Counted from the first letter of the stretch, positions 1 to 10,065 are shown. The stretch: 64,000 nucleotides of DNA from Maridesulfovibrio sp. (GCF_963666665.1 NZ_OY762999.1:997501-1061500), one strand, 5' to 3'. Notes: generated by a model from the sequence alone, not told the origin. A program made the numbers and translations.

Positions 1-642
<642 letters not shown>

Positions 643-730
643 TTTTTCTTCTCTTCCCTTAACTTTAAATAGTTAAGGTTAATCTTCTCTATTTCAACCA
701 TATATTTTTGCTCAAAAGCAAGCTAAATTT

Positions 731-845
731 GCTTGCGGCCATTGAGGAGAGGTCACACCCGACCCCATTCCGAACTCGGAAGTTAAGCTCTCCATCGCCG
801 ATGATACTGCTAGGTAGCTAGTGGGAAAGTAGGTCGCCGCAAGCT
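731..845 (+). rRNA. rrf: 5S ribosomal RNA
   Basis: A segment of about 115 bases has complementary ends (gcttgcggcc at the 5' side, gccgcaagc at the 3' side) and the conserved 5S block with cccgaccccattccgaactcgg. It lies directly after the 23S gene and before a strong hairpin. The ends are set from the terminal helix. Confidence 0.95.
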
Positions 846-856
846 TTTTTATTTCT

Positions 857-885
857 AAAGCCCCCTTGTTAATTCAAGGGGGCTT
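857..885. terminator. Terminator of the rRNA operon, probably bidirectional
   Basis: A perfect stem aaagcccccttg / caagggggcttt has a four-base-rich loop and a T-rich flank. It sits between the 5S gene and the end of the convergent gene at 921, so it can serve both. Confidence 0.85.
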
Positions 886-920
886 TACTTGTTTTGGGGG
901 ATGTATATTCCCTGTCTTCT

Positions 921-2381
921 CTATTTCTTTTTTAAAGCCCATTCCAGAAAGTTTTTTAACACAGGCTCAGCCTGATTATATGATTCTTTAATTTCGGGAT
1001 GAAACTGCACTCCATAGCGTAGCCTGTCTTTGCGTCTTATCGCTTGAATGTAACCTGAAGCGGCAACTAGTTCATAATTATCCGGCAAAGAGTAAATTGC
1101 CCACCCGTGCACTTCCGGGGCAATGAACGGTTCCGGAGTCTTCTTAAAAATAGGGTCATCAATTTTTTTGTAGATTCTGGTTCGTTCTTCAGGATCCTGC
1201 ATGGCTGAGATGTCGGACCAGCCCATGGAGTGCACCCGGGTATAACCGTAAGCAAATGCGTGCATCTGGCATCCGGCACAGATTCCGAAAATGGGTATGT
1301 CAGATTCACGAATGATTTCGTATTCCCCGTTGTATTCGAACATAGGAAGATTATTGTAATCAGCATTGTTGCCACTCAGAATGATTGCAGCCGGTTTGTT
1401 CGGCAGATTCTTGATCATTTCCATGTTGGCTTTCCAATATGGAATATGAACGACTTTTGCATCAGGTACCAGTTGTTCAACTCTTTGGGTAAGACGGGTG
1501 AAAGTGAAGCCGTTACGTTGATTACCGATGATCATAATATAAGGATTGTCCGGTATGTTTGGAATTTCCGGTTGAGCCGGAGTGAACAACATTATTTCAT
1601 TGAGGGCAGGAGCGTATCCGGTATATTTTGTGATCACCAGCCTCCATAATCGAGCGGTGTGGACCGGGATATCCTGAATGATCCTGTAGGAATCTGAATT
1701 GCTGACTTCTCCTGCTTCAACCTTGGTCCATGATTCGCCATCATTACTTGTCATCCAGTGAAAATCGGAGAGCCAGCCGTCAGGGTTGTTGAAGTCTGAA
1801 AGCATCCAGATGAGCGAAACCGGGACGGGCTTGCCTAAGTCCAGCTCGACCCATTCGTGGTGAGGACCAGGGGGAGCTGCTCGCCATTGGCTGATCAGTC
1901 CAGCATCACTATAATCAGTGAGGTATTCCGGATTTGACCCACTGCCGGTCTTCACGGAAACAGGAGTCAGTCTTTGCAGACCGGAATAGTGGTCATCACT
2001 TTCCGAATCGACAAAAAATCTGCTGATAGTCCATAGACTGGCTTTTCCATCAACATTAATGGCCCGCACCCTCCACCACCAGCGGCTTTTATCATGCAGA
2101 GGTTTTTCTTTGGGAATTTGGAGGGCACCGACTTCTCCTGCCCCTGTTTTTAATATGTATTTGTACAGGTCGGGGGAATCGAAGGTGTTGCGCCGGTCAA
2201 GTTGTATCTCAAATTGATCGATCGATTTTCCATTTTTCTTAAATGAAAGTAACGGATTCGTGCGGGTCACAATGACATCCATGCAAGGATTGGTGTCCAA
2301 CGAAGGAGCAGGGATATCCGAGGCAAGAACAGGTAAGCAAAGACTTAGTACTATCAGAATTGTAATGAGATACTGTTTCAT
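921..2381 (-). CDS. Predicted exported discoidin-domain / class I glutamine amidotransferase-like protein
   Basis: The 486-residue product begins with a typical signal peptide (charged start, hydrophobic stretch to about residue 20, then ...LASD). Residues about 30-125 look like an Ig/Fn3-type beta domain, and about 130-265 like an F5/8 type C (discoidin) carbohydrate-binding fold. Residues about 280-486 are a class I glutamine amidotransferase domain. It has the nucleophile elbow GICAGCQ and a later QFHPEI, which supply the Cys and the His-Glu of the usual catalytic triad. Class I amidotransferase domains normally work in the cytosol with a synthetase partner, so export and fusion to a binding domain are odd. 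The substrate is unknown. A GGAG Shine-Dalgarno stands 6-7 bases before the ATG. The gene stands alone, convergent with the rRNA operon. Confidence 0.75.
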   Translation of the reverse strand: MKQYLITILIVLSLCLPVLASDIPAPSLDTNPCMDVIVTRTNPLLSFKKNGKSIDQFEIQLDRRNTFDSPDLYKYILKTGAGEVGALQIPKEKPLHDKSRWWWRVRAINVDGKASLWTISRFFVDSESDDHYSGLQRLTPVSVKTGSGSNPEYLTDYSDAGLISQWRAAPPGPHHEWVELDLGKPVPVSLIWMLSDFNNPDGWLSDFHWMTSNDGESWTKVEAGEVSNSDSYRIIQDIPVHTARLWRLVITKYTGYAPALNEIMLFTPAQPEIPNIPDNPYIMIIGNQRNGFTFTRLTQRVEQLVPDAKVVHIPYWKANMEMIKNLPNKPAAIILSGNNADYNNLPMFEYNGEYEIIRESDIPIFGICAGCQMHAFAYGYTRVHSMGWSDISAMQDPEERTRIYKKIDDPIFKKTPEPFIAPEVHGWAIYSLPDNYELVAASGYIQAIRRKDRLRYGVQFHPEIKESYNQAEPVLKNFLEWALKKK

Positions 2382-2790
2382 GGCGGTCTCCAGATAAATT
2401 TTGAGATGATGTTAGCATATATTCCTTATATAGTCTTTGTACCGTAAGCAGTTTGTCGAACTCATTCTTTCCTTTAGTGGAGATGCGCAAAACATAAATT
2501 ATCCGTTATGCTTGTGGCTTCACCTGTTTGAGCATGATTATTTACTTCTTGATGATAAAGTTTGTCGTTTATTCTCATGACGAGAATCTGTTCTGAGAGA
2601 TTTATTTTGTTTTTTTGATGTATAATTCACGGTAGATAATGTGTTTCTTAGAAGGGAAAATTCTAAGAATTCAGCGCTAGCGTTAAGAGTATTTGTTTTC
2701 TTGACGGATATTTGTGTGTTTCAGCTATTTTAGACAAAAAAGCCCGCACAAGTCTCTTGTGCGGGCTTAGTAATTTAATGTGTAGTTTGA
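2382..2790. other. Intergenic region, 409 bases
   Basis: This lies between the start of the amidotransferase-like gene and the end of the cyclase-family gene, both on the minus strand. It is AT-rich and should hold the promoter of the amidotransferase-like gene. The only element recognised is the terminator at 2741-2768. No convincing small gene was seen. Confidence 0.5.
2741..2768 (-). terminator. Rho-independent terminator of the cyclase-family gene
   Basis: The stem agcccgcacaag / cttgtgcgggct has a tiny loop. On the minus strand it is followed by a run of T (aaaaaa at 2736-2741 on the plus strand). It lies just downstream of the gene at 2791-3567. Confidence 0.85.
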
Positions 2791-3567
2791 TTACTCTTCG
2801 ATAAGAGCTACCGGGCGAACCCAGCCAGCGGATCCTTTATGAATTTTTACCGGCATGCAGATCACAGTGAATCCGGTTGACGGGAGTTGTTCGAGGTTAG
2901 CCATTTTTTCCATATGGCAGTATGGAATCGTACTTCCAGCATAATGGCCTTCCCAAATAATGGAAGGGTCTTTTGTCTCCATAAATCTCTTTACAGTTGA
3001 GCTGAACGGGGCATCCCAGCTCCAAGCATCTGTTCCGACAATTTTAATGCCTTGTTTAGTCAGGTGAAGGGTTGCATCCCTGCCCATGCCGCAACCTTTT
3101 TCAAGGTAGTCATCATAACCGAATCTTTCTCCGGCGGCTGTGTTCACGAGAACGATGTCACCTTCTTTTAAAGTGTGACCTATTCTTTCCAGTTCGGCAT
3201 CAATGTCGACTGGGGTCACAACGTAGCCGTCTGCTAAATTACGAAAATCAAGTTTTACACCCGATCCGATACACCATTCCAAGGGAATCAGGTCAATGGT
3301 CATTGCAGGGATATCGTCGTCTGTTTTGGAGTGATAATGATATGGAGCATCCATATGTGTGCCGGCATGAGTGCACATTTTTACGAATTCAACAGCCCAG
3401 CCTTCTTGTTCAGGAAGTTGTTCCGAGCTTAGTCCCGGAAAGACGGAAGCCATTTGAGCTGCTCCAGCTGTGTGATCAGCATAGATAATTTCTGGTACAA
3501 AACCGGGAGGGTCGGAGGGTTTGTCTGAACGAATGGAAACAGACAGATCGATAATTTTTTTAGCCAT
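2791..3567 (-). CDS. Cyclase family protein (kynurenine formamidase-like metal-dependent hydrolase)
   Basis: The 258-residue product carries the family's metal-binding motif HAGTHMDAPYHY around residues 75-90 (pattern HxGTHxDxPxH). This is typical of the cyclase/KynB fold, which hydrolyses amides or esters such as N-formylkynurenine. The start is placed at the internal ATG of MAKKIIDLSVSI rather than at an upstream ATG at 3666. Family members begin at this point, an AGAGAG-like ribosome site precedes it, and the extra 33 residues look non-coding. No kyn pathway gene is nearby, so the substrate cannot be named. A strong terminator follows. Confidence 0.8.
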   Translation of the reverse strand: MAKKIIDLSVSIRSDKPSDPPGFVPEIIYADHTAGAAQMASVFPGLSSEQLPEQEGWAVEFVKMCTHAGTHMDAPYHYHSKTDDDIPAMTIDLIPLEWCIGSGVKLDFRNLADGYVVTPVDIDAELERIGHTLKEGDIVLVNTAAGERFGYDDYLEKGCGMGRDATLHLTKQGIKIVGTDAWSWDAPFSSTVKRFMETKDPSIIWEGHYAGSTIPYCHMEKMANLEQLPSTGFTVICMPVKIHKGSAGWVRPVALIEE

Positions 3568-3772
3568 TTGTGTCTCTCTGTTGAAAGTGAATTGAAATAC
3601 TGACACTGATGTATCTAATACCTTGAAATATTGTGTGTTTTTCCAAGTGGTAAACATGTTTAACACTTAATCTCCAGCGTTTCCTATGTCTATTGTTATC
3701 TTTCTATTTCCTATTGAATTCTCTCTATCATCATATTAACTATGTACAAAATTTTGATACGAAGGAATATGT

Positions 3773-4714
3773 ATGAATGTTAAAGTTGACGTTGTCATAA
3801 ATGTTTTTGGAAAAGTTTATCAGACAGCACTTTCGCTTCTTTCTCTATTGGAGTGCAGCGGAAAGCATATAGATAAAATTTATTTTCAAGAAGAAGCGTG
3901 TACTGCCGAATATGAATTTAAAAAACATGATGCGATTCTTAATTATCTTGATGGCAGAATAGAGCACTATGTTCCTAAGTATTGGAATGGTTTAGATTCT
4001 AATGACATGGAACGTGCTGCTTCATCAGAAGAATACCGTTTGTCTATAAGATATCAGTATGGTTGGGAAAAATGTCAACAACGTTATTTGCTCACCATAC
4101 ACAATGATATTGAAGTAACTACTGATATTGTGGCTAATCTTTACAATGAATTGGACGGTCACACTGGGATTGGCGAAATCGGCCAATGTTGGTGGTGTCC
4201 TGCAGCTCAGAAAGGGCTTTGTAATTCTGAACGTTACATGGAATTCAAACCCTCTTATCAATATTTGATGAAAATTTATAATCAGGACATGGATTATTCC
4301 AAGAGGCGGGCCTACAATCTTGGCTTGTCAGATCAGTACAAGGAAAATGCATGGCCTTTGCCTGAGTGCCGTTTAAATGAGTGGTGTGCCCTGATCGACA
4401 TGGATAAAGCCCGTAAGGATACTATGCCTATGGGGCCTGCTGCTCCATTTGGGGCTTTTATCGCATCTGGGGCTTGTATTGGTGAGAACTGGGATCGTCC
4501 TGTCTGTTTGGACGTGGCTGTGCAGTGGTTTAGAGATTTGATGCATATGGGGCATAGTTTTAAGCATTATGATGTTAACAAGGATATGATTCATGATAAG
4601 CAGGGAAATGTTAAGCTGAATTCCGCAGAAGCGTATGTTTTAGCCGAGCAGAAGGCTTTGTACAGACTCAAAGAACGATTTCCTGATTATTGCAAGTTTG
4701 CGGGTTTGATGTAG
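3773..4714 (+). CDS. Hypothetical protein, possibly glycosyltransferase-like
   Basis: The 313-residue soluble protein has no signal peptide. Its opening (VDVVINVFGKVYQTALSLLSL) and the IHNDIE motif near residue 107 resemble the first strand and the DxD-like metal site of GT-A glycosyltransferases. The remainder, rich in Trp, Tyr and Cys (QCWWCPAAQKGLC), is not a family recognised here. The start is supported by GAAGGA 7-8 bases upstream. No sugar-related gene flanks it, so a glycosyltransferase role is only a suggestion. Confidence 0.5.
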   Translation: MNVKVDVVINVFGKVYQTALSLLSLLECSGKHIDKIYFQEEACTAEYEFKKHDAILNYLDGRIEHYVPKYWNGLDSNDMERAASSEEYRLSIRYQYGWEKCQQRYLLTIHNDIEVTTDIVANLYNELDGHTGIGEIGQCWWCPAAQKGLCNSERYMEFKPSYQYLMKIYNQDMDYSKRRAYNLGLSDQYKENAWPLPECRLNEWCALIDMDKARKDTMPMGPAAPFGAFIASGACIGENWDRPVCLDVAVQWFRDLMHMGHSFKHYDVNKDMIHDKQGNVKLNSAEAYVLAEQKALYRLKERFPDYCKFAGLM

Positions 4715-4750
4715 CTCAAGCTTTGGGGAGGGCTTAAATTATTTGCTCTG

Positions 4751-4773
4751 AAATGCAATTTATCCTTGCATTT
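4751..4773. promoter_or_regulatory. Inverted repeat upstream of ppnN
   Basis: Perfect 8-base arms aaatgcaa / ttgcattt are separated by 7 bases and lie 30-50 bases before the ppnN start. It could be an operator or a leader hairpin. No T-run follows, so it is not a clear terminator for the preceding gene. Confidence 0.35.
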
Positions 4774-4802
4774 ACCTGTGTTCCGATTACTCCTTTCTCA
4801 TT

Positions 4803-6143
4803 ATGCAAACAGAATTAAAGATTCCCATTCTTCCCCGTAGGATTGTTTCGCAGCAGTTTAGTGACGCTGATATTGAACGTCTTGCTCAAGGGCTGGCTGA
4901 TCCTGAAAACCGTATGGTTGAAATCATCGGTGCATTGATCAACGTGCACAAGAATGATGTCTGTGATACCCGTGAAATCCGGGTCAAATTTAAAGATATG
5001 CAGATTGAACTGGCTCCGGTTAACGGGCATATCAATCTGCTATGTTCCCGCGTGCCGAGGGATTGCCTTTATGATGGACGAAACGTTATCTGGCAGTCCG
5101 TGGAGCATATTTCGGCAGTCATTCGCGATATAATTTTTGCTCCTAAGCATTCGTGCAACGGAGATGATTGCCGCTCCACGAATATTAAGAAGTTTGTAGA
5201 ACATTCCGGCCTTATGTATCGCGGTGAGCGTGGTTTGGTCATGTTTACCTGGGGCGGGCATCAGGTACCCCTTGATGAGTACAATTTTGCCAAGGAACTC
5301 GGCTACTGGACTGCACTTTTTATGCCGGATATGGAAAATATCACTGGTTGCGGTGTAGGTGTTATGAAGGCTCCCTTCAAGGGCGCACAAGTTGCCTACG
5401 GTAAGCAGAATTCTTTTGAGCGCTTCGGGCACCGGGATTTTATCGGATTTTCAGAAAAGCAGATTTTGGCCGCGGAAGCTCCAAACGAACTGGTTACCCA
5501 GCTTTTGACTTTCCCGACTATTGAAGAGCGCATGGAAGCATTTATCCGTGCTTCCCATCGAGGCAAGGTTCATCCCGGTGGAGCCGGTACTGTTGAGGAA
5601 ATTCTGACCATGCTGGCCTTGCTGTCTATGCCCGATAACAAGGGTATTCCCTATGAATTCGACCTTGTTGAGATGGGGGGCGGGGTTTATTTTAAAGAAC
5701 TTGATGAGTATTTGAAGATCTGTTTCGGCGACGCATTGGACGGACTGTATAATGTCCATGTGGGGACAGCCCGCGCTTACGCCAACTACGTGGCTTACCA
5801 GACTCAGAATTTGAATACCCGTTATCTTTGGAATGATGATCTTGTTTTTGATCCGCGTATTCAGGAGCCTTTTGAGGTTACTTTCGAATCAATGGAAGGA
5901 CTTGATCTTTCCCGGGATCAGGAAGCTTTTTCATTGCTTATTAACCTGCGCCGTTTCTTTTCCGGCGTTGTTCATCTGACAGTGAAAGACCCGGATATGC
6001 TTGATTCATGGGGCGATGACAGTCCCCTTATCAAGGGTGATAAAAACATTCTGGCTGCAACAGACCAGTTGGTCCGCAAGTTGGCAAAGCAAGGCAGGAT
6101 TCATCCCAGTAAGAGCAATAAGCCTGCTTATCGAATTGAGTAG
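4803..6143 (+). CDS. ppnN: Nucleotide 5'-monophosphate nucleosidase PpnN (LOG family)
   Basis: The 446-residue product matches the length and layout of E. coli PpnN/YgdH (about 454 residues), which cleaves purine and pyrimidine 5'-monophosphates into base and ribose-5-phosphate and, in E. coli, is controlled by (p)ppGpp. A central Rossmann LOG domain contains the phosphoribosyl-binding motif PGGAGTVEEI near residue 258, preceded by a conserved Arg-rich stretch (ERMEAFIRASHRG). The N- and C-terminal extensions are those of the long PpnN subtype. No clear Shine-Dalgarno is visible before the ATG at 4803. A terminator follows at 6169. Confidence 0.85.
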   Translation: MQTELKIPILPRRIVSQQFSDADIERLAQGLADPENRMVEIIGALINVHKNDVCDTREIRVKFKDMQIELAPVNGHINLLCSRVPRDCLYDGRNVIWQSVEHISAVIRDIIFAPKHSCNGDDCRSTNIKKFVEHSGLMYRGERGLVMFTWGGHQVPLDEYNFAKELGYWTALFMPDMENITGCGVGVMKAPFKGAQVAYGKQNSFERFGHRDFIGFSEKQILAAEAPNELVTQLLTFPTIEERMEAFIRASHRGKVHPGGAGTVEEILTMLALLSMPDNKGIPYEFDLVEMGGGVYFKELDEYLKICFGDALDGLYNVHVGTARAYANYVAYQTQNLNTRYLWNDDLVFDPRIQEPFEVTFESMEGLDLSRDQEAFSLLINLRRFFSGVVHLTVKDPDMLDSWGDDSPLIKGDKNILAATDQLVRKLAKQGRIHPSKSNKPAYRIE

Positions 6144-6168
6144 TGAATTTTATTGTTTGGAGAAAATA

Positions 6169-6197
6169 AGGCCGATCTGTTTGTTAACAGGTCGGCC
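6169..6197. terminator. Terminator after ppnN
   Basis: The stem ggccgatctg / caggtcggcc (one mismatch) has a short loop and is followed by attttt. It lies between ppnN and the end of the convergent solute-binding gene and could serve both. Confidence 0.75.
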
Positions 6198-6201
6198 ATT
6201 T

Positions 6202-6951
6202 TTAATGGATGAATTCATTTACGATTGTATCAATCTCGCCACTGCATTTCATTTTGTATATTATGTTGTTAAATTTTTTTATAAAATCGCGTTTGAAAGG
6301 CGGATTGTTTTTGCGAGAAAAAGCCAAGTGTCCATATTCTGTACTTATCTTCATTCCTTGAACAAGCTTTGATGGATCAATGCCCATAAGTTTAGCCGTA
6401 TAGAGGATGGATTTGCTGTCGTTTACGTAACAGTCAATGCGACCGGCAAGGATTTTTTTTATGTTTTTCTCATTACTGGATGCATCTTCGGTTTTAATTT
6501 TATCTATATTGGGGATTATGAATCCATCGTTGATCCCGATATTAAGATCTTCGTAGTCTGCAGGCCAATTTGGGCGTGGATTGTCCAGAAATCCTTTGGC
6601 GCAGAATATTGAATAGTCTTCTTCAAGTATCGGGGTAGAGTATGTGTCTATCCATGGTCTTTTCTGGGGCCACTGGTAAGGAGGAAAAGCAGCGAAAACT
6701 TTGCCGTGTTCGAGGCCTCTCAGTAAACGTTTATACGGGACGGGTATAATTTTGATTTCATACCCTTCCATTCGGGCAAAAGCCTTCTCCAGAATCCGCA
6801 CATATATTCCATCATAAGTCCTATTTTGTATGAAACAATAAGGGGCATATGCATCGTCTCCATATACGTTGACCCTGATGATTGCTTTAGCCTGTTGTGT
6901 GCATGCAAATAGTGTAATGAAAAGGATAAATGTATTAAAAAAATGTTTCAT
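6202..6951 (-). CDS. Periplasmic solute-binding protein, family 3 type
   Basis: The 249-residue product has a signal peptide (MKHFFNTFILFITLFACTQQ, cleavage near AKA) and the layout of family 3 extracellular solute-binding proteins. It opens with a VNVYGDDAYAPYCF strand, then YDGIYVRILEKAFARMEGYEIKI near residue 50, and a DCYVNDSKSILY hinge-domain segment. Such proteins bind amino acids or small ligands for ABC importers, or act as sensors. No permease or ATPase lies beside it, so it is an orphan. It may be one of the many free-standing SBP_bac_3 proteins whose ligand is unknown. Confidence 0.75.
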   Translation of the reverse strand: MKHFFNTFILFITLFACTQQAKAIIRVNVYGDDAYAPYCFIQNRTYDGIYVRILEKAFARMEGYEIKIIPVPYKRLLRGLEHGKVFAAFPPYQWPQKRPWIDTYSTPILEEDYSIFCAKGFLDNPRPNWPADYEDLNIGINDGFIIPNIDKIKTEDASSNEKNIKKILAGRIDCYVNDSKSILYTAKLMGIDPSKLVQGMKISTEYGHLAFSRKNNPPFKRDFIKKFNNIIYKMKCSGEIDTIVNEFIH

Positions 6952-7056
6952 TCAGAACCTGCACTTAGAAATTGTTCATGGATTACAATGAATAGTATGA
7001 TAATATTCATTTTTTACGAACAAGGTCAAATGTATTGTTCTGAAGTTGATAAATAA

Positions 7057-9279
7057 TTATTGGCTGGCGCGGATCATGCGCAGTATTTCAAATGAATAAT
7101 TGCCGCAAAGTCCATTGAATACAGGGTTTAACTGCATGAAGCCTTCGTCTTTGTAAAAGGATAAAGTGTCCTGCAGGCATTTAAGTTCCGTTGGTTCAAG
7201 ATCAAGAACATCGCTTACGTCTACTTTTCCGGCTCCAATGCAGGAAGTCAGGTGGGCATAAATTGTGGCGGGCTTGATCTTACGGGATTCAGCCACTTTT
7301 TCGATGTCCATAAGCTCTTCGAACAACTCAAGTGTTTCCAGTGCAGAGGCAGAAACAGTCGGGCCTGCATTTTTTGGGGTGGAAGTGGGGGCTTCTTTGA
7401 TCTTGTCTTCCGGGATGGGAAAAAGATCATCCGGTCTGCCGTGTTTTTCCTGATGGTCCATCAGTACTTCGATTATGGCTGCTCCGTAACGAAATATTTT
7501 TTGATCACCCAAACCACTGACCGCATAGAGTTCACCGGTAGTTTGCGGTCGGTAGCAACCAAGTTCAAGCAGGGTTTTATCTGCAAAAATTGCATATGCC
7601 GGAACATGTTGTTCCTGCGCGAGTGTATTGCGCAGTGAGCGCAGCGATTCCAGCAGCTCTTGCGCTTCCGGAGTTGAAAGGGAGGGGCTGTTTGAATCCC
7701 CGATGACCAGCTTTTTGCCGGCGCGGCGGGTTCTGGTCTTGGCCAGCACCGGGTCTTTGCGCAGGGCTACAGTGCGCTCTTTACGCAGAACTTCCCAGCT
7801 TTTCGCATTTAGTTTCAGCGATCCGTAGCCCTCCATATCAACATCCACCAGTCCTTGGGAAACAAGCTGGCGGTGGATGGAAAGCCATTCATCGGAATTA
7901 TATTCTTTACCGATGCCGTAAGTGCTTAAACTGTTATGCCCTTGGGTGCTGATGCGTTTATTTTCCTTGCCCAGTAAAATATCGATCAGGTAGTTGGCCC
8001 CGAAAAGCTGATCGGTGCGGAAAATATTTGAAAGGGCCTTTTGCGCCGGGATGGTCCCGTCAAATGTTGATGGCGGGTTGATGCATGTAAAACAGTTTCC
8101 GCACGGTTCCTCAAGTTCTTCCCCGAAATATGAAAGCAGAGACTGGCGCAGGCACCCCGGTGATTCGCAATAAGCTAGTAAGGCATTGAGCTTACGCAGT
8201 TCCAAGGCTTTACGGTCATCCGGGCTGTTGCCGGACATGATCATTCGTTTTAGGAATCCGATATCCTGAATTCCGACCGACATCCAGGCTTCGGCAGGCA
8301 GTCCGTCACGTCCGGCACGGCCTGTTTCCTGATAGTAGGCTTCGATGGTTTTCGGCAGGTCCAGATGGGCTACGTAACGCACATCCGGCTTGTCGATACC
8401 CATACCGAAAGCAATGGTTGCCACCATGACAATACCGTCTTCGGACATGAACCGGGCCTGATTAGATTCACGGGTCTGTGCGTCCAATCCCGCGTGATAA
8501 GGCAGGGCGTTGATTCCCTGTTTGCAGAGCCATTCGGCGGTGGATTCCACTTTTTTGCGGCTCATGCGGTAGACGATGCCGCATTCAGCAAAGTGATCGT
8601 TCTTGATGAAATTGAGCAGTTGCCGCTTTTCCTGATCCTTGGGGATTACAGTGTAGCGGATGTTAGGACGGTCAAACCCAGTTGCAAAAATATCATCATT
8701 GCTGAAGGATAAGCGGTAGAGGATTTCCTTGCGGGTCGGGCCGTCTGCTGTGGCGGTCAGGGCCATGCGCGGCACGCGGGGAAACATTTCCGCAAACACG
8801 GAAAGCCGCAGGTAATCCGGACGGAAGTCGTGTCCCCATTGAGCTACACAGTGTGCTTCGTCAATGGCGATCAGACTGATCTTGATGCCCGAAAGCATGT
8901 CCATGAATCCGGGCTGGGCCAGCCGCTCCGGAGCAACGTAAAGCAGGTCCATGTGTCCGCTGTGAAGTTCATGGATAATATGGTTGGCCTCGGAGGGCTG
9001 TATTGATGAATTCAGACAGGCTGCACGTACTCCCATCTGTTGCAGAGCTGCCACCTGATCGCGCATCAAGGCAATGAGCGGGGAAATGACAATGCCCACC
9101 CCCGGTCTAAGGATAGCCGGAATCTGGTAACAGGCGGATTTACCACCTCCGGTGGGCATGAAAACAACGGCATTACCGCCGCTCATAATGCGGTTGATGA
9201 CATTTTCCTGCAACCCACGGAATGATTCATAGCCGTAGGTCTGGCGCAGGACATCGAGAGGAGTGCGTGGTGCGCTCAT
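7057..9279 (-). CDS. recQ: ATP-dependent DNA helicase RecQ
   Basis: The 740-residue protein is a full-length RecQ, the 3'-5' helicase of recombination repair. Walker A is GGGKSACYQIPA near residue 45 and the helicase box II is DEAHC near 140. The RecQ zinc cluster ends with CGNCFTC near 395, and an HRDC domain lies about 525-610. The C-terminal 70 residues (SRKIKPATIYAHL) form the helix-turn-helix seen at the end of long RecQ proteins. It starts 7 bases after the map stop codon, so map and recQ are probably co-transcribed. Confidence 0.95.
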   Translation of the reverse strand: MSAPRTPLDVLRQTYGYESFRGLQENVINRIMSGGNAVVFMPTGGGKSACYQIPAILRPGVGIVISPLIALMRDQVAALQQMGVRAACLNSSIQPSEANHIIHELHSGHMDLLYVAPERLAQPGFMDMLSGIKISLIAIDEAHCVAQWGHDFRPDYLRLSVFAEMFPRVPRMALTATADGPTRKEILYRLSFSNDDIFATGFDRPNIRYTVIPKDQEKRQLLNFIKNDHFAECGIVYRMSRKKVESTAEWLCKQGINALPYHAGLDAQTRESNQARFMSEDGIVMVATIAFGMGIDKPDVRYVAHLDLPKTIEAYYQETGRAGRDGLPAEAWMSVGIQDIGFLKRMIMSGNSPDDRKALELRKLNALLAYCESPGCLRQSLLSYFGEELEEPCGNCFTCINPPSTFDGTIPAQKALSNIFRTDQLFGANYLIDILLGKENKRISTQGHNSLSTYGIGKEYNSDEWLSIHRQLVSQGLVDVDMEGYGSLKLNAKSWEVLRKERTVALRKDPVLAKTRTRRAGKKLVIGDSNSPSLSTPEAQELLESLRSLRNTLAQEQHVPAYAIFADKTLLELGCYRPQTTGELYAVSGLGDQKIFRYGAAIIEVLMDHQEKHGRPDDLFPIPEDKIKEAPTSTPKNAGPTVSASALETLELFEELMDIEKVAESRKIKPATIYAHLTSCIGAGKVDVSDVLDLEPTELKCLQDTLSFYKDEGFMQLNPVFNGLCGNYSFEILRMIRASQ

Positions 9280-9285
9280 AAAGTT

Positions 9286-10065
9286 TTAAAGAGCCCAGCC
9301 TTCTCCGTTTTCACCGCAGGTCAGAACCTGTGCTCCACTGGCAGTTACTGCGATGGTGTGTTCGAAGTGGGCGGATGGCTTGCCGTCTTTGGTAACAATG
9401 GTCCAGTGATCTTTCAGGGTCTCTGTGTTTTTCACGCCTGCATTGATCATGGGTTCCACTGCAATAACAAGTCCCTGTTTGAGCTTGAAATCTTTGACAA
9501 GTCTGCTGTGGTAGTTGGGTACCTGCGGGGCTTCCCAGAGACTCTCTCCGATGCCGTGTCCGACCAGTGATTCTACGACGGAAAATCCTGCATTGCGGGC
9601 ATATTGAGACATCTCTTTAGCTATCTTGCTCCATTTTACACCCGGTTTTATGTGCTTGATGGCGATGCGCAGGCATTCTTCTGTCACATCCATGAGTTTC
9701 CGTTTTTCTGCATCAATTTCGCCGATAGCATGGGTAACCGCGCAGTCAGAGCACCAGCCGTTCAAGCGCACACCGATATCGATGGAGAGGATATCTCCGT
9801 TTTCCAACTTACGGGCGGAAGGAATTCCGTGAACAATTGCTTCGTTGATGGACATGCAGCAGCCTGCAGGAAAAGGAACCTTGCCCGGAACACCTTTGAA
9901 AAGTGGAGTTGCACCATTGGAGGTGATGAATTTTTCTACTTCGGCGTTGATCACTTCGGTGCTTGTGCCTGCTTCGCACATTTCTTTAGCCACCATGTGG
10001 GCCTTGTAGAGCAGGATTCCTGCTTCACGCATGAGATCGATTTGTTTTTTATTCTTTATAATCAT
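9286..10065 (-). CDS. map: Methionine aminopeptidase, type I
   Basis: The 259-residue enzyme removes the N-terminal Met from nascent proteins. The five metal ligands are visible: Asp in IDIGVRLNGWCSD (two Asp residues), His in VGHGIGESL, Glu in VEPMI and Glu in FEHTIAV. Length is typical of bacterial MetAP type Ia. A GGAG ribosome site precedes the ATG. It is followed at once by recQ. Confidence 0.95.
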   Translation of the reverse strand: MIIKNKKQIDLMREAGILLYKAHMVAKEMCEAGTSTEVINAEVEKFITSNGATPLFKGVPGKVPFPAGCCMSINEAIVHGIPSARKLENGDILSIDIGVRLNGWCSDCAVTHAIGEIDAEKRKLMDVTEECLRIAIKHIKPGVKWSKIAKEMSQYARNAGFSVVESLVGHGIGESLWEAPQVPNYHSRLVKDFKLKQGLVIAVEPMINAGVKNTETLKDHWTIVTKDGKPSAHFEHTIAVTASGAQVLTCGENGEGWAL

